Shown piece by piece: positions 4,233-11,493 of a stretch of 12,011 nt of DNA. Both the position numbers and the translations under genes were made by a program. Origin of the DNA: Prevotella sp. UBA3288 (lineage in GTDB: Bacteria > Bacteroidota > Bacteroidia > Bacteroidales > Bacteroidaceae); the NCBI GenBank assembly GCA_002361655.1, contig DETM01000036.1, forward strand, positions 1 through 12,011, given 5' to 3'. The stretch's first letter is position 1, and each line of letters starts with the position of its first letter. A model generated the notes under the pieces. The model was not told the DNA's origin. It worked only from the letters and a program-made list of their open reading frames with translations, and searched no databases.

Positions 4233-5813
4233 ATGAGAAAAGTGCTGTTGTTGCAAAGAAGAGTGCTGTTGTTGATATGGTCTGTGTGCTGTCTGCAGAT
4301 GATGTGGGCACAAGCGTTGCGGAATCCTGTCATTCCGGGTTTCCATCCTGACCCCAGTATCTGCAGGGTGGGGGCCGACTATTATCTGGTCAACTCCTCG
4401 TTCGAATATTTTCCCGGTGTGCCCGTCTTTCATTCTACCGACCTGCAGAACTGGCAACAGATAGGCAATGTGCTCAACCGCGGGTCGCAACTGTCGCTGC
4501 AGGGTGCCACCGGATGGCAGGGCATCTATGCTCCCACCATCCGCCATCACAATGGCCGCTACTATCTGATTACGACCAATGTGGGTCGCAAGAGCGATGC
4601 CGCGAGCGACAACTTCCTGGTGACGGCCACCCATCCGGCCGGTCCCTGGAGTGAGCCCGTGTGGCTGAAGCAGGGCGGCATCGACCCCTCGCTCTACTTC
4701 GAAGGACAGAAATGCTACATGGTGAGCAATCCCGACAATACGATCACGCTCTGCGAGATAGACCCCAAGACGGGCCGCCAACTGACAGAGAGCCGCAGTA
4801 TATGGCGGGGCACGGGCGGCCGGTGGCCCGAGGGTCCCCATATATATAAGAGAGGTGGCTATTACTATCTGCTCATCTCCGAGGGCGGCACCGAACTGGC
4901 CCATAGTATCACCATCGCCCGCAGCCGTCATATCTATGGTCCCTACGAAGCCAATCCGCAGAACCCCATCCTGACCCACTGTTCGCTGAAGGGGCAGGAC
5001 AGTCCCATACAGGGTACGGGCCATGGCGACCTGGTGGAGGACAAGGACGGCCGGTGGTGGATGGCCTTTCTGGCCTATCGCCACTATAACGGGTCCTATC
5101 ACCACTTGGGGCGCGAGACCTTCCTGGCACCGGTGGAGTGGACGGCCGACGGTTGGCCGGTGGTCAACGGGGGCGAGCCGATAGCGCTGAACGAGCCGCC
5201 GAAGCGGAACCGCTATGTGGACTTCGCCAAGCCCTTAGGACCGGAGATGGTCTACATACAGAACCCCGACTCGACGGCCTACTGGCAGCACGACGGCAAG
5301 ATGCGCCTCTATGGCTCTATCCACGAGATGAGCGACAACCGGCAGCCCACCTATGTCGGTATGCGTCAGGAGTCGGCAACCTTTACGCTGGACACGAAGA
5401 TCTCGGAGCATGACTTTGAAGACGGCGATGAGGCCGGTCTGTGTGTCTATCAGATGCACGAAGGCTACGTGCAGTGCTGTCTGAACAACTACCGTGGCTT
5501 CAACCGCTTGAAGGTGCGCCTGTTCTTGAAGGGTTTGCGGGTGCTGCTGGTCGATCGCAACCTGGGTGGCGAACTGATCGACCAGATGTGGCTGCGGGTG
5601 AAGAGCGACGGCAAGACCTATAGTTTCTACTATTCCACCGACGGCGTGAAATATCACTTTCTGCAGTCCGTCAACTGTTCGCTGCTTTCTACAGAGACGG
5701 TGGGCGGTTTCACCGGCGTCACACTGGGCATCTATGCCTTGAGCGGCAACACGAAGTACCAGGCCGGGCCGTCGTTTGCCGACTTCGACTATATGGAGTA
5801 CAGGGAGGAGTGA
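4233..5813 (+). CDS. Exported glycoside hydrolase family 43 (beta-xylosidase / alpha-arabinofuranosidase type)
   Basis: 526 residues. A signal peptide (1 to about 27, ending MMWAQ) predicts export to the periplasm or cell surface. The N-terminal five-bladed beta-propeller (about 30-320) carries the three GH43 catalytic acids in their expected contexts: Asp40 (GFHPDPS, general base), Asp151 (GGIDPSLY, pKa modulator) and Glu200 (RWPEGPH, general acid). Residues about 330-526 match the beta-sandwich C-terminal domain common in this family (GH43_C2), and the length is normal. Enzymes of this layout release xylose or arabinose from xylo-oligosaccharides or arabinoxylan side chains; the exact substrate cannot be read from sequence. 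No SusC/SusD or other glycosidase neighbours are in the window, so it looks like an orphan, not part of a visible utilisation locus. The signal peptide contains an in-frame 7-codon duplication. Confidence 0.93.
   Translation: MRKVLLLQRRVLLLIWSVCCLQMMWAQALRNPVIPGFHPDPSICRVGADYYLVNSSFEYFPGVPVFHSTDLQNWQQIGNVLNRGSQLSLQGATGWQGIYAPTIRHHNGRYYLITTNVGRKSDAASDNFLVTATHPAGPWSEPVWLKQGGIDPSLYFEGQKCYMVSNPDNTITLCEIDPKTGRQLTESRSIWRGTGGRWPEGPHIYKRGGYYYLLISEGGTELAHSITIARSRHIYGPYEANPQNPILTHCSLKGQDSPIQGTGHGDLVEDKDGRWWMAFLAYRHYNGSYHHLGRETFLAPVEWTADGWPVVNGGEPIALNEPPKRNRYVDFAKPLGPEMVYIQNPDSTAYWQHDGKMRLYGSIHEMSDNRQPTYVGMRQESATFTLDTKISEHDFEDGDEAGLCVYQMHEGYVQCCLNNYRGFNRLKVRLFLKGLRVLLVDRNLGGELIDQMWLRVKSDGKTYSFYYSTDGVKYHFLQSVNCSLLSTETVGGFTGVTLGIYALSGNTKYQAGPSFADFDYMEYREE
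4236..4277 (+). repeat. 21-bp in-frame tandem duplication within the GH43 signal peptide
   Basis: Codons 2-8 (4236-4256) and 9-15 (4257-4277) match at 18 of 21 bases, encoding RKVLLLQ and RRVLLLI. The result is an unusual N-region with two basic-plus-hydrophobic segments. Confidence 0.8.
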
Positions 5814-5816
5814 TGG

Positions 5817-5833
5817 GTTGAGAGTTGAGAGTT
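5817..5833 (+). repeat. 7-bp tandem repeat (GTTGAGA x2 plus GTT)
   Basis: GTTGAGA at 5817-5823 and 5824-5830, then GTT, in the 55-bp gap between GH43 and the aquaporin gene. It is followed by a weak A/T hairpin (GTTTTT/AAAAAC, 5837-5851) that is not a convincing terminator. No consensus promoter is seen in the gap. Confidence 0.6.
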
Positions 5834-5868
5834 TAGGTTTTTTATAAAAACATAAAAAAGTAACGATT

Positions 5869-6558
5869 ATGAAAAAGTATTTAGCAGAAGCAGTGGGCAC
5901 GATGGTGCTCGTGTTGATGGGTTGCGGCGTTGCCGTGAGTTTGAATTGTAGTTCCGACTGTTCGACAGTGGCCAATGCCGCTACCGTCATTGGTACAGCC
6001 TTCGCCTTTGGTCTGGCCGTGGTGGCTATGGCCTATACCATCGGCGGCATCTCCGGTTGCCACATCAATCCGGCCATCACGCTGGGTTGTTTCCTCACCG
6101 GCCGTATGAACGGTAAGGATGCCTGTGGATATATGTGCGGTCAGGTGGTCGGCGCCTTCATCGGTTCCGCCATTCTCTATGTGCTGACCTCAAATGTGGC
6201 CGGTCTTGACGGTACGGGTGCCAACGACCTGCAGAAGGGTGTCAGCGTCGTGGGTGGCCTGCTGGCTGAGATCGTATTTACCTGTGTGTTTGTGCTCGTC
6301 GTGCTGGGAGCCACCTCGAAGACCAACGGTGCCACCAACAACTTCGCCGGTCTGGCCATCGGTCTGTCGCTGGTGCTCGTCCATCTGGTTTGCATCCGCT
6401 ACACCGGCACGTCGGTGAACCCCGCCCGTTCTATCGCCCCCGCCGTGTTCCAGCAGGGTACTGCCCTGACCAACCTGTGGATTTTCATCGTCGGTCCCTT
6501 TGTCGGTGCTGCCTGCGCCGCCGGTATCTGGAAGATGATTCATCCGGACAAGAAATAA
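5869..6558 (+). CDS. aqpZ: Aquaporin Z-type water channel
   Basis: 229 residues, the usual length of the MIP family, with six predicted membrane helices and two re-entrant half-helices. Both NPA motifs are present: HINPAITLG (NPA at 67-69) and GTSVNPARS (NPA at 184-186). The selectivity-filter residues match E. coli AqpZ: Phe47 (AFAFG), His172 (VLVHLV), Thr181 and Arg187. This set narrows the pore to water and excludes glycerol, so it should be an inner-membrane water channel, not a GlpF. It follows GH43 by 55 bp without an obvious promoter, so it may be read from the GH43 transcript or from an unrecognised promoter. It ends at a strong terminator (6586-6621). The start at 5869 follows an A-rich stretch, and no alternative is needed. 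Confidence 0.95.
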   Translation: MKKYLAEAVGTMVLVLMGCGVAVSLNCSSDCSTVANAATVIGTAFAFGLAVVAMAYTIGGISGCHINPAITLGCFLTGRMNGKDACGYMCGQVVGAFIGSAILYVLTSNVAGLDGTGANDLQKGVSVVGGLLAEIVFTCVFVLVVLGATSKTNGATNNFAGLAIGLSLVLVHLVCIRYTGTSVNPARSIAPAVFQQGTALTNLWIFIVGPFVGAACAAGIWKMIHPDKK

Positions 6559-6585
6559 ATTTAATAATTGACAATTTATGTCTAT

Positions 6586-6621
6586 AAATTGGCGGTAGGT
6601 CGTTGCCTACCGCCAATTTTT
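6586..6621 (+). terminator. Strong rho-independent terminator after aqpZ
   Basis: A stem of about 14 bp, AAATTGGCGGTAGG (6586-6599) with CCTACCGCCAATTT (6606-6619), loop TCGTTG, ending in T (6617-6621). It separates aqpZ from the efflux operon. Confidence 0.92.
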
Positions 6622-6655
6622 GTTAATCGCGTTTTCTTATTTGGAAAAATCTTCT

Positions 6656-6663
6656 TACTTTTG
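6656..6663 (+). promoter_or_regulatory. -7 box of the efflux operon promoter
   Basis: TACTTTTG (6656-6663) matches TAnnTTTG and lies 21 bp before the ATG at 6685. The -33 region (TTTT near 6632-6635, spacer about 20 bp) is only partial; the TTTG at 6640-6643 is too close. It probably drives the four genes up to 11314. Confidence 0.5.
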
Positions 6664-6684
6664 CATGGAGAAAACAGGAATGTT

Positions 6685-8016
6685 ATGAAAAGATATGTTA
6701 TAGTATGGATGGCGATGATGTTGTCGGCCGGTGTCTCTGCCCAGAAGCAGTGGACGCTGCAGGAGTGCATAGACTATGCTATGCAGAACAACATCACGCT
6801 GCAGAAAGCCCGTTTGCAACAGCAGTCGGCTGCCGAGGATGTGAAAGGAGCCCGGGGGGCACTGCTGCCCACGGTCAGTGCATCCGTCAACCAGAGCATA
6901 GGCTACCGCCCCTGGCAGGATGCCGGCACCACCACCGTGACCAATGGTACGGTGAACACCAAGATCGACAAGACCTATTATAATGGGTCGTATGGCGTGA
7001 ATGCCCAGTGGACGGTGTGGAATGGCAACCGCAACACCAACACGCTGAAACTCGACAAACTGGCTGAGAAGCAGGCCGAACTGCAGACCGCCGAGACTGC
7101 CAACAGCATCCAAGAGCGCATTGCCCAACTCTATGTGCAGATACTCTATCTGGACGAGCGCATTAAGGTGAGCCAGGCCAGTCTGGAGACCAGTCGGAAA
7201 GTGGAGGAGCGTGGCCGCGAGATGCTCGAGGTCGGCAAGATGTCGAAGTCGGATCTGGCACAGTTGGCGGCCCAGCGTGCCAGCGACGAATACACGTTGG
7301 TCGATGCCCGGTCGCAGTTGGCCAACTATAAGTTGCAACTGAAGCAGTTGCTCGAACTGACGGGCGACGAACCGTTTGATGTGGTCATCCCCGCCACCTC
7401 CGACGAGCAGGCCCTGGGCGACATCCCCGCCTTGCAGACCGTCTATGAGCAGGCCCTCGGCAGCCGTCCGGAGATGGAACGCTATCAACTGGCCATCCGT
7501 AGCAGCGACCTCAGCGTGAAGATTGCCAAGGCCGGCTGGCTGCCCAGTCTGAGCATGACCGGCGGTGTGACCACCAGCACCAATTCGCTCTCAGGCAATG
7601 GCTGGGGTAACCAGATGAAGACCAATTTCAACACTTCGGCGGGGCTGACCATCAGCGTGCCAATTTTCGACGGCCGCTCTACCAAGACCGCCGTCAGCAA
7701 GGCCAAGATACAGCAGCAGCAGGCTCTGCTCGACCTGCAGGAGCAGCAGAAGACGCTCTATCAGACCATCGAGGGCTACTGGCTCGATGCCAACACCAAC
7801 CAGCAGCGCTTCCGGGCGGCCCAGACGACCGTGGACAGCGAACAGCAGAGTTACGACCTGCTGACGGAGAAGTTCAATCTCGGTCTGACGAATATCGTCG
7901 AGTTGATGACCGGCAAGGACAAACTGCTCACGGCCCAGCAGAACCGTCTGCAGTCAAAATACCAGACCATCCTCAACCAGCAACTGCTCCGCTTCTATGC
8001 GGGGGGAAGTCTCTAA
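6685..8016 (+). CDS. TolC-family outer-membrane efflux channel protein
   Basis: 443 residues. The signal peptide MKRYVIVWMAMMLSAGVSA is cleaved before Gln20. The mature protein begins WTLQECIDYAMQNNITLQKA, the classic opening of the outer-membrane efflux protein family (PF02321). It has two tandem repeats of long helices and strands (about 25-225 and 230-440), with the recognisable second-repeat segment around AGWLPSLSMTGG and ISVPIFDGR. It should trimerise into a beta-barrel plus periplasmic alpha-helical tunnel, the exit duct for substrates passed on by the adaptor and pump encoded next. The frame is open upstream to 6568, but that would put the start before the promoter and bury the signal peptide, so ATG 6685 is chosen. 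There is no lipobox cysteine, unlike RND-linked OprM/CusC proteins. It is the first gene of a four-gene operon. Confidence 0.92.
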   Translation: MKRYVIVWMAMMLSAGVSAQKQWTLQECIDYAMQNNITLQKARLQQQSAAEDVKGARGALLPTVSASVNQSIGYRPWQDAGTTTVTNGTVNTKIDKTYYNGSYGVNAQWTVWNGNRNTNTLKLDKLAEKQAELQTAETANSIQERIAQLYVQILYLDERIKVSQASLETSRKVEERGREMLEVGKMSKSDLAQLAAQRASDEYTLVDARSQLANYKLQLKQLLELTGDEPFDVVIPATSDEQALGDIPALQTVYEQALGSRPEMERYQLAIRSSDLSVKIAKAGWLPSLSMTGGVTTSTNSLSGNGWGNQMKTNFNTSAGLTISVPIFDGRSTKTAVSKAKIQQQQALLDLQEQQKTLYQTIEGYWLDANTNQQRFRAAQTTVDSEQQSYDLLTEKFNLGLTNIVELMTGKDKLLTAQQNRLQSKYQTILNQQLLRFYAGGSL

Positions 8017-8076
8017 GGAGTCCGGGCCAAGCATTTATCTATAACCCTTAATGCAAACAAAAAACAGAAGAGAAAT

Positions 8077-9261
8077 ATGAGCAAGAAAGTTTGGGGCATC
8101 ATCATTGCCGTCGCCGCCGTCGCCGTCATTGCCGTTGTCATGCTGACGGGCGGTAAGGAGAAAGAGACCGTCTCGTTTGAGACGTCGAAGGTGGAGCGCA
8201 CCACCATCGTCAGCACCATCACCGCCACCGGCACCATCGAGCCGGTCACCTCGGTCACCGTGGGCACACAGGTCAGCGGTATCGTGGCAAAACTGTATGT
8301 GGACTATAACTCGGTGGTCAAGAAGGGGCAGGTCATCGCCGAACTCGACAAGACTAACCTGACCAGCGAACTGCGCACGGCCCAGGCCAACCTGTCGTCG
8401 GCACAGAGCACACTGAACTATGAGCAGGCTAACTACAACCGGTATCAGACCCTCTACAACAAAGGACTGGTGAGTGCCGACGAGTACGAGACGGCAAAAC
8501 TGTCGTTTCTGAAAGCCAAGGAGCAGGTGGTCACTGCTTCGCAGAGCGTACAGAAAGCGCAGACCAATCTGGGCTATGCCACCATCACCTCGCCCATCGA
8601 TGGTGTGGTGCTGTCGAAGTCGGTGGAGGAAGGCCAGACCGTGGCCGCCTCGTTCAATACGCCGGAACTGTTTACCATCGCCCAAGACCTGACCGACATG
8701 CGCGTCATCGCCGATATCGACGAGGCCGACATCGGTGGGGTGAAGGAGGGACAGCGTGTGGCCTTCACCGTCGATGCCTTCCCCGACGACCATTTCGAAG
8801 GGCAGGTCACCCAGGTGCGCCAGCAGGCCACCACGGAGAGCAATGTGGTGACCTACGAGGTGGTGATCTCCGCTCCCAACAACGACCTGAAGTTGAAACC
8901 GGGCCTGACGGCCAATGTGACCATCTTTACTCTCGAGAAAAGCGATGTGCTGGCCGTGCCCTCGAAGGCTCTGCGCTTTATGCCCAACGAAGCCCTGCTG
9001 TCGGAAGGACAGACGGTAGAGGATGTAGAGGCGCCGCAGAAGGTGTGGACCCGGGAAGGTTCCGTGTTCAAGGCTCATCAGGTGGCCACGGGAACTACCA
9101 ACGGCACGCTGACCGAGATTGTGAGTGGCATCGGCGAAGGCACGGAGGTGCTCACCGACTTCAGTATCGAGAGTGGCGACGCTGAGGCGGCGCAGCAGGC
9201 CGGCAACCCCTTCATGCCGAGGCCAAGGAATAACAGGAACCAACAACAACAGAAGAAATAG
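8077..9261 (+). CDS. MacA-like periplasmic adaptor (membrane fusion protein, HlyD/RND-MFP family)
   Basis: 394 residues. One membrane anchor (about 5-24) with no lipobox cysteine places the body in the periplasm. Two lipoyl halves (about 55-91 and 165-190, the second with TITSPIDGVV) flank an alpha-helical hairpin (about 94-163). Its tip, NRYQTLYNKGLVSADEYETA, has the Arg-Leu-Ser pattern that engages TolC-type channels. Beta-barrel and membrane-proximal domains follow (about 195-290 and 290-365), then a Gln/Asn-rich tail. It links the MacB-type pump to the outer-membrane channel. It begins 60 bp after the channel gene and ends 5 bp before the ATPase gene, so co-transcription is very likely. 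No promoter match is seen in the 60-bp gap. Confidence 0.93.
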   Translation: MSKKVWGIIIAVAAVAVIAVVMLTGGKEKETVSFETSKVERTTIVSTITATGTIEPVTSVTVGTQVSGIVAKLYVDYNSVVKKGQVIAELDKTNLTSELRTAQANLSSAQSTLNYEQANYNRYQTLYNKGLVSADEYETAKLSFLKAKEQVVTASQSVQKAQTNLGYATITSPIDGVVLSKSVEEGQTVAASFNTPELFTIAQDLTDMRVIADIDEADIGGVKEGQRVAFTVDAFPDDHFEGQVTQVRQQATTESNVVTYEVVISAPNNDLKLKPGLTANVTIFTLEKSDVLAVPSKALRFMPNEALLSEGQTVEDVEAPQKVWTREGSVFKAHQVATGTTNGTLTEIVSGIGEGTEVLTDFSIESGDAEAAQQAGNPFMPRPRNNRNQQQQKK

Positions 9262-9266
9262 ACGAT

Positions 9267-10028
9267 ATGGAGAATCAAGATAACAGGAAAGTTGTTATCG
9301 AACTGCAGAACGTGAAACGCTACTTCCAGGTGGGCTCTGAGACGGTGAAGGCCCTCCGTGGCGTGTCGTTCAAGATCTACGAGGGTGAGTTTGTCACCAT
9401 TCAGGGAACCTCCGGTTCCGGCAAGTCGACACTGCTCAACCAGTTAGGATGTCTCGACACGCCCACCAGCGGCGAATATCTGCTAGACGGCATCTCGGTA
9501 CGTACGATGTCGAAGACCCAACGTGCCCATCTGCGCAACCGTAAGATAGGGTTTGTGTTCCAGAACTACAACCTGCTGGCCAAGACGACGGCTGTGGAGA
9601 ATGTGGAACTGCCACTGATGTACAACTCGGCAGTGTCGGCCAGGGAACGTCGCGAACGGGCTGTCAGAGCCCTGCAGGCCGTGGGGCTGGGCGACCGGCT
9701 GGAGCATAAGTCGAACCAGATGTCGGGCGGTCAGATGCAGCGTGTAGCCATTGCCCGTGCCCTGGTCAACGACCCTGCCGTGCTGTTGGCCGACGAGGCC
9801 ACCGGCAACCTGGACACTCGCACCTCGTTCGAGATGCTGGTGCTCTTCCAGCAACTCTACCGTCAGGGCCACACCATCATCTTCGTGACCCACAACCCCG
9901 AGATTGCCGAATATGCCAGCCGCAACATCAACCTGCGCGACGGCAAAATCCGCGAAGACACCATTAACACCAACATCAAGTCGGCAGCCGAAGCCCTTGC
10001 TGCCCTCCCGATACCACAGGACGACTAA
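9267..10028 (+). CDS. MacB/LolD-type ABC transporter ATP-binding protein
   Basis: 253 residues with all ABC ATPase motifs: Walker A GTSGSGKST (47-55), Q-loop Gln99, signature MSGGQ (152-156), Walker B VLLADE (172-177), D-loop GNLD and switch His209. It belongs to the MacB/LolD/FtsE-like group. In E. coli MacB the ATPase is fused to the membrane part; here it is a separate gene, the common Bacteroidetes arrangement. It should sit at the cytoplasmic face of the inner membrane and drive the mechanotransmission cycle of the permease encoded at 10094. The start ATG 9267 is 5 nt after the adaptor stop, suggesting coupling. The last 25 residues are an Ala/Pro-rich tail with no known role. Confidence 0.95.
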   Translation: MENQDNRKVVIELQNVKRYFQVGSETVKALRGVSFKIYEGEFVTIQGTSGSGKSTLLNQLGCLDTPTSGEYLLDGISVRTMSKTQRAHLRNRKIGFVFQNYNLLAKTTAVENVELPLMYNSAVSARERRERAVRALQAVGLGDRLEHKSNQMSGGQMQRVAIARALVNDPAVLLADEATGNLDTRTSFEMLVLFQQLYRQGHTIIFVTHNPEIAEYASRNINLRDGKIREDTINTNIKSAAEALAALPIPQDD

Positions 10029-10043
10029 CGCCGGGCCTCTGAG

Positions 10044-10091
10044 CCTCGAAACATCGAAACATCGAATCCTCGAATCCTCGAAACATCGAAA
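10044..10091 (+). repeat. Six tandem 8-bp repeats, consensus CMTCGAAW, just upstream of the permease start
   Basis: Six contiguous octamers: CCTCGAAA, CATCGAAA, CATCGAAT, CCTCGAAT, CCTCGAAA, CATCGAAA. They vary only at positions 2 (C/A) and 8 (A/T). The array fills most of the 65-bp gap between the ATPase stop and the permease ATG and ends 2 nt before that ATG. Copy-number change would alter the distance between the two genes and the translation-initiation region without changing a protein. Confidence 0.9.
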
Positions 10092-10093
10092 AA

Positions 10094-11314
10094 ATGAACA
10101 TACTAAATCTCTTCAAAGTCAGCATCAAGGCCGTCGCCAACAATAAGATGCGCTCGTTCCTCTCCATGCTCGGTATTATCATCGGCGTGGCAGCCGTCAT
10201 CATCATGATGTCGATAGGGCAGGGCTCGAAAGAGAGCATCCGCAAGGAACTCTCGACCATGGGCACCAATCTGCTGACTATACGGCCCGGTGCCGATATG
10301 CGAGGCGGCGTGAGGCTCGACCCGTCGGCCATGCAGACACTGAAGATGGCCGACTACCAGCGTATCATGACCGAAAAGAAATTCGTGACCAAGGTGTCGC
10401 CGGAGGTCACGTCGAGCGGTCAGGCCATCTACGGCAACAACAATACGACAACCACCGTCTATGGCGAGAGCCCCGAATATCTTGACATCAAACTATGGAC
10501 CATCGAACGGGGCGAGTGCTTCACCGAGGAGGATATCAACAAGGCGGCCAAGAAGGTGGTGGTCGGTAAGACGGTCGTCGACGAACTCTTCGGCGACGGC
10601 GTCGACCCCATCGGCAAGACCATACGGTTCAAGAGCATCCCCGTCACTATCATCGGCGTGCTGAAGTCGAAAGGCTACAACTCGTGGGGCATGGACCAGG
10701 ACAATGTGATCATTGCACCCTATACGATGGTGATGAAGCGTATCGCCGCCCAGACCTTCTTCTCGAGCATCGTCTGTTCGGCAGTGACCGAAGAACTGAG
10801 CGATGCCGCCATCGAGGAGTTGACTCAGATCTTGCGCGACAATCATAAGTTGAAAGGCGACGCCGTCGACGACTTCACCATCCGTTCGCAAGCCGAGATG
10901 ATGGCGACCATGTCGACCACGATGGACACTGTAACCCTGATACTCGTCGTGGCTGCCGCCTTCTCGCTGCTGGTGGCCGGCATCGGCATCATGAACATCA
11001 TGCTTGTCTCCGTCACGGAGCGTACCAAGGAGATTGGTCTGCGGATGGCCGTCGGTGCTACGGGGCCCGTCATCTCACTGCAGTTTCTCATCGAGTCGGT
11101 GCTCATCTCCGTCACTGGCGGTCTGCTCGGCATCCTGGCGGGGTGCTTAGTCAGCGGATTCCTGGTGCCAATGATGGGCATGCCCAGCAGCGTGCCGGCA
11201 TGGAGCATCTACGTGTCGTTCCTGGTCTGCGTGTTCATCGGCGTGCTCTTTGGATATATCCCGGCCCAGAAGGCTGCCAACATGGATCCTATCGAAGCCA
11301 TCCGTCACGAATAA
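10094..11314 (+). CDS. MacB-type ABC transporter permease (FtsX-like)
   Basis: 406 residues with the MacB topology: TM1 at about 22-43, a large periplasmic domain (about 44-275, the MacB_PCD region), then TM2 (280-305), TM3 (about 330-358) and TM4 (369-390). Family hallmarks are NKMRSFLSMLGIIIGVAAVI near the N-terminus, the coupling segment SVTERTKEIGLRMAVGAT (306-323), and the C-terminal PAQKAANMDPIEAIRHE. It dimerises in the inner membrane and, with the ATPase encoded before it, pushes periplasmic substrates through the adaptor and channel. Substrates could be macrolides, peptides or lipid-like molecules; the sequence does not say which. Translation initiates just after an octamer repeat array. 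No clear terminator follows in the 179 bp before the next gene. Confidence 0.95.
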   Translation: MNILNLFKVSIKAVANNKMRSFLSMLGIIIGVAAVIIMMSIGQGSKESIRKELSTMGTNLLTIRPGADMRGGVRLDPSAMQTLKMADYQRIMTEKKFVTKVSPEVTSSGQAIYGNNNTTTTVYGESPEYLDIKLWTIERGECFTEEDINKAAKKVVVGKTVVDELFGDGVDPIGKTIRFKSIPVTIIGVLKSKGYNSWGMDQDNVIIAPYTMVMKRIAAQTFFSSIVCSAVTEELSDAAIEELTQILRDNHKLKGDAVDDFTIRSQAEMMATMSTTMDTVTLILVVAAAFSLLVAGIGIMNIMLVSVTERTKEIGLRMAVGATGPVISLQFLIESVLISVTGGLLGILAGCLVSGFLVPMMGMPSSVPAWSIYVSFLVCVFIGVLFGYIPAQKAANMDPIEAIRHE

Positions 11315-11442
11315 GACGCTTTTGTAAACTACATGTGGCATTTCCTCCGGAGTAGATGAAACGTAGAAGAATAAAACTACTAAAATGCGCAAAATCCGCG
11401 TAATCCGTGCTTTATTTTTTCTTTCGTTCGGAAATAAATTGC

Positions 11443-11450
11443 TACCTTTG
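11443..11450 (+). promoter_or_regulatory. -7 box of the fructose-bisphosphate aldolase gene
   Basis: TACCTTTG (11443-11450) matches TAnnTTTG, with a T-rich -33 region (around 11418-11424, no exact TTTG). The predicted leader to ATG 11494 is about 37 nt and A/T-rich. In the rest of the gap (11315-11442) I see only a short imperfect repeat (ATCCGCGTA, ATCCGTGCT). Confidence 0.6.
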
Positions 11451-11493
11451 CGCTCAGAAATAACGACATTTAATATCAAAGTTCTAATTAATT

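Noticed and set aside
4167..5105. Minus-strand frame of 312 codons across GH43
   Set aside because: The opposite strand carries all three GH43 catalytic acids and a signal peptide; the antisense frame has no recognisable feature.
5869..6558. Glycerol facilitator (GlpF) as the identity of the MIP protein
   Set aside because: The selectivity filter Phe47, His172, Thr181, Arg187 is that of water-selective AqpZ; GlpF lacks the His and is usually longer.
8035..9249. Minus-strand frame of 404 codons across the adaptor gene
   Set aside because: Low-complexity His/Gly/Leu-rich translation opposite a textbook MacA-like protein; no motif or promoter.
8077..9261. Adaptor as a lipoprotein
   Set aside because: There is no cysteine after the hydrophobic N-terminal segment; it is a transmembrane-anchored protein.
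10044..10091. Octamer array as a CRISPR
   Set aside because: Units are 8 bp and contiguous, without spacers; no cas genes are present.
11315..11442. Terminator or insertion-sequence end after the permease gene
   Set aside because: Only weak stems (GTAG/CTAC) and a 9-bp imperfect repeat are present; no T-run follows a stable hairpin.
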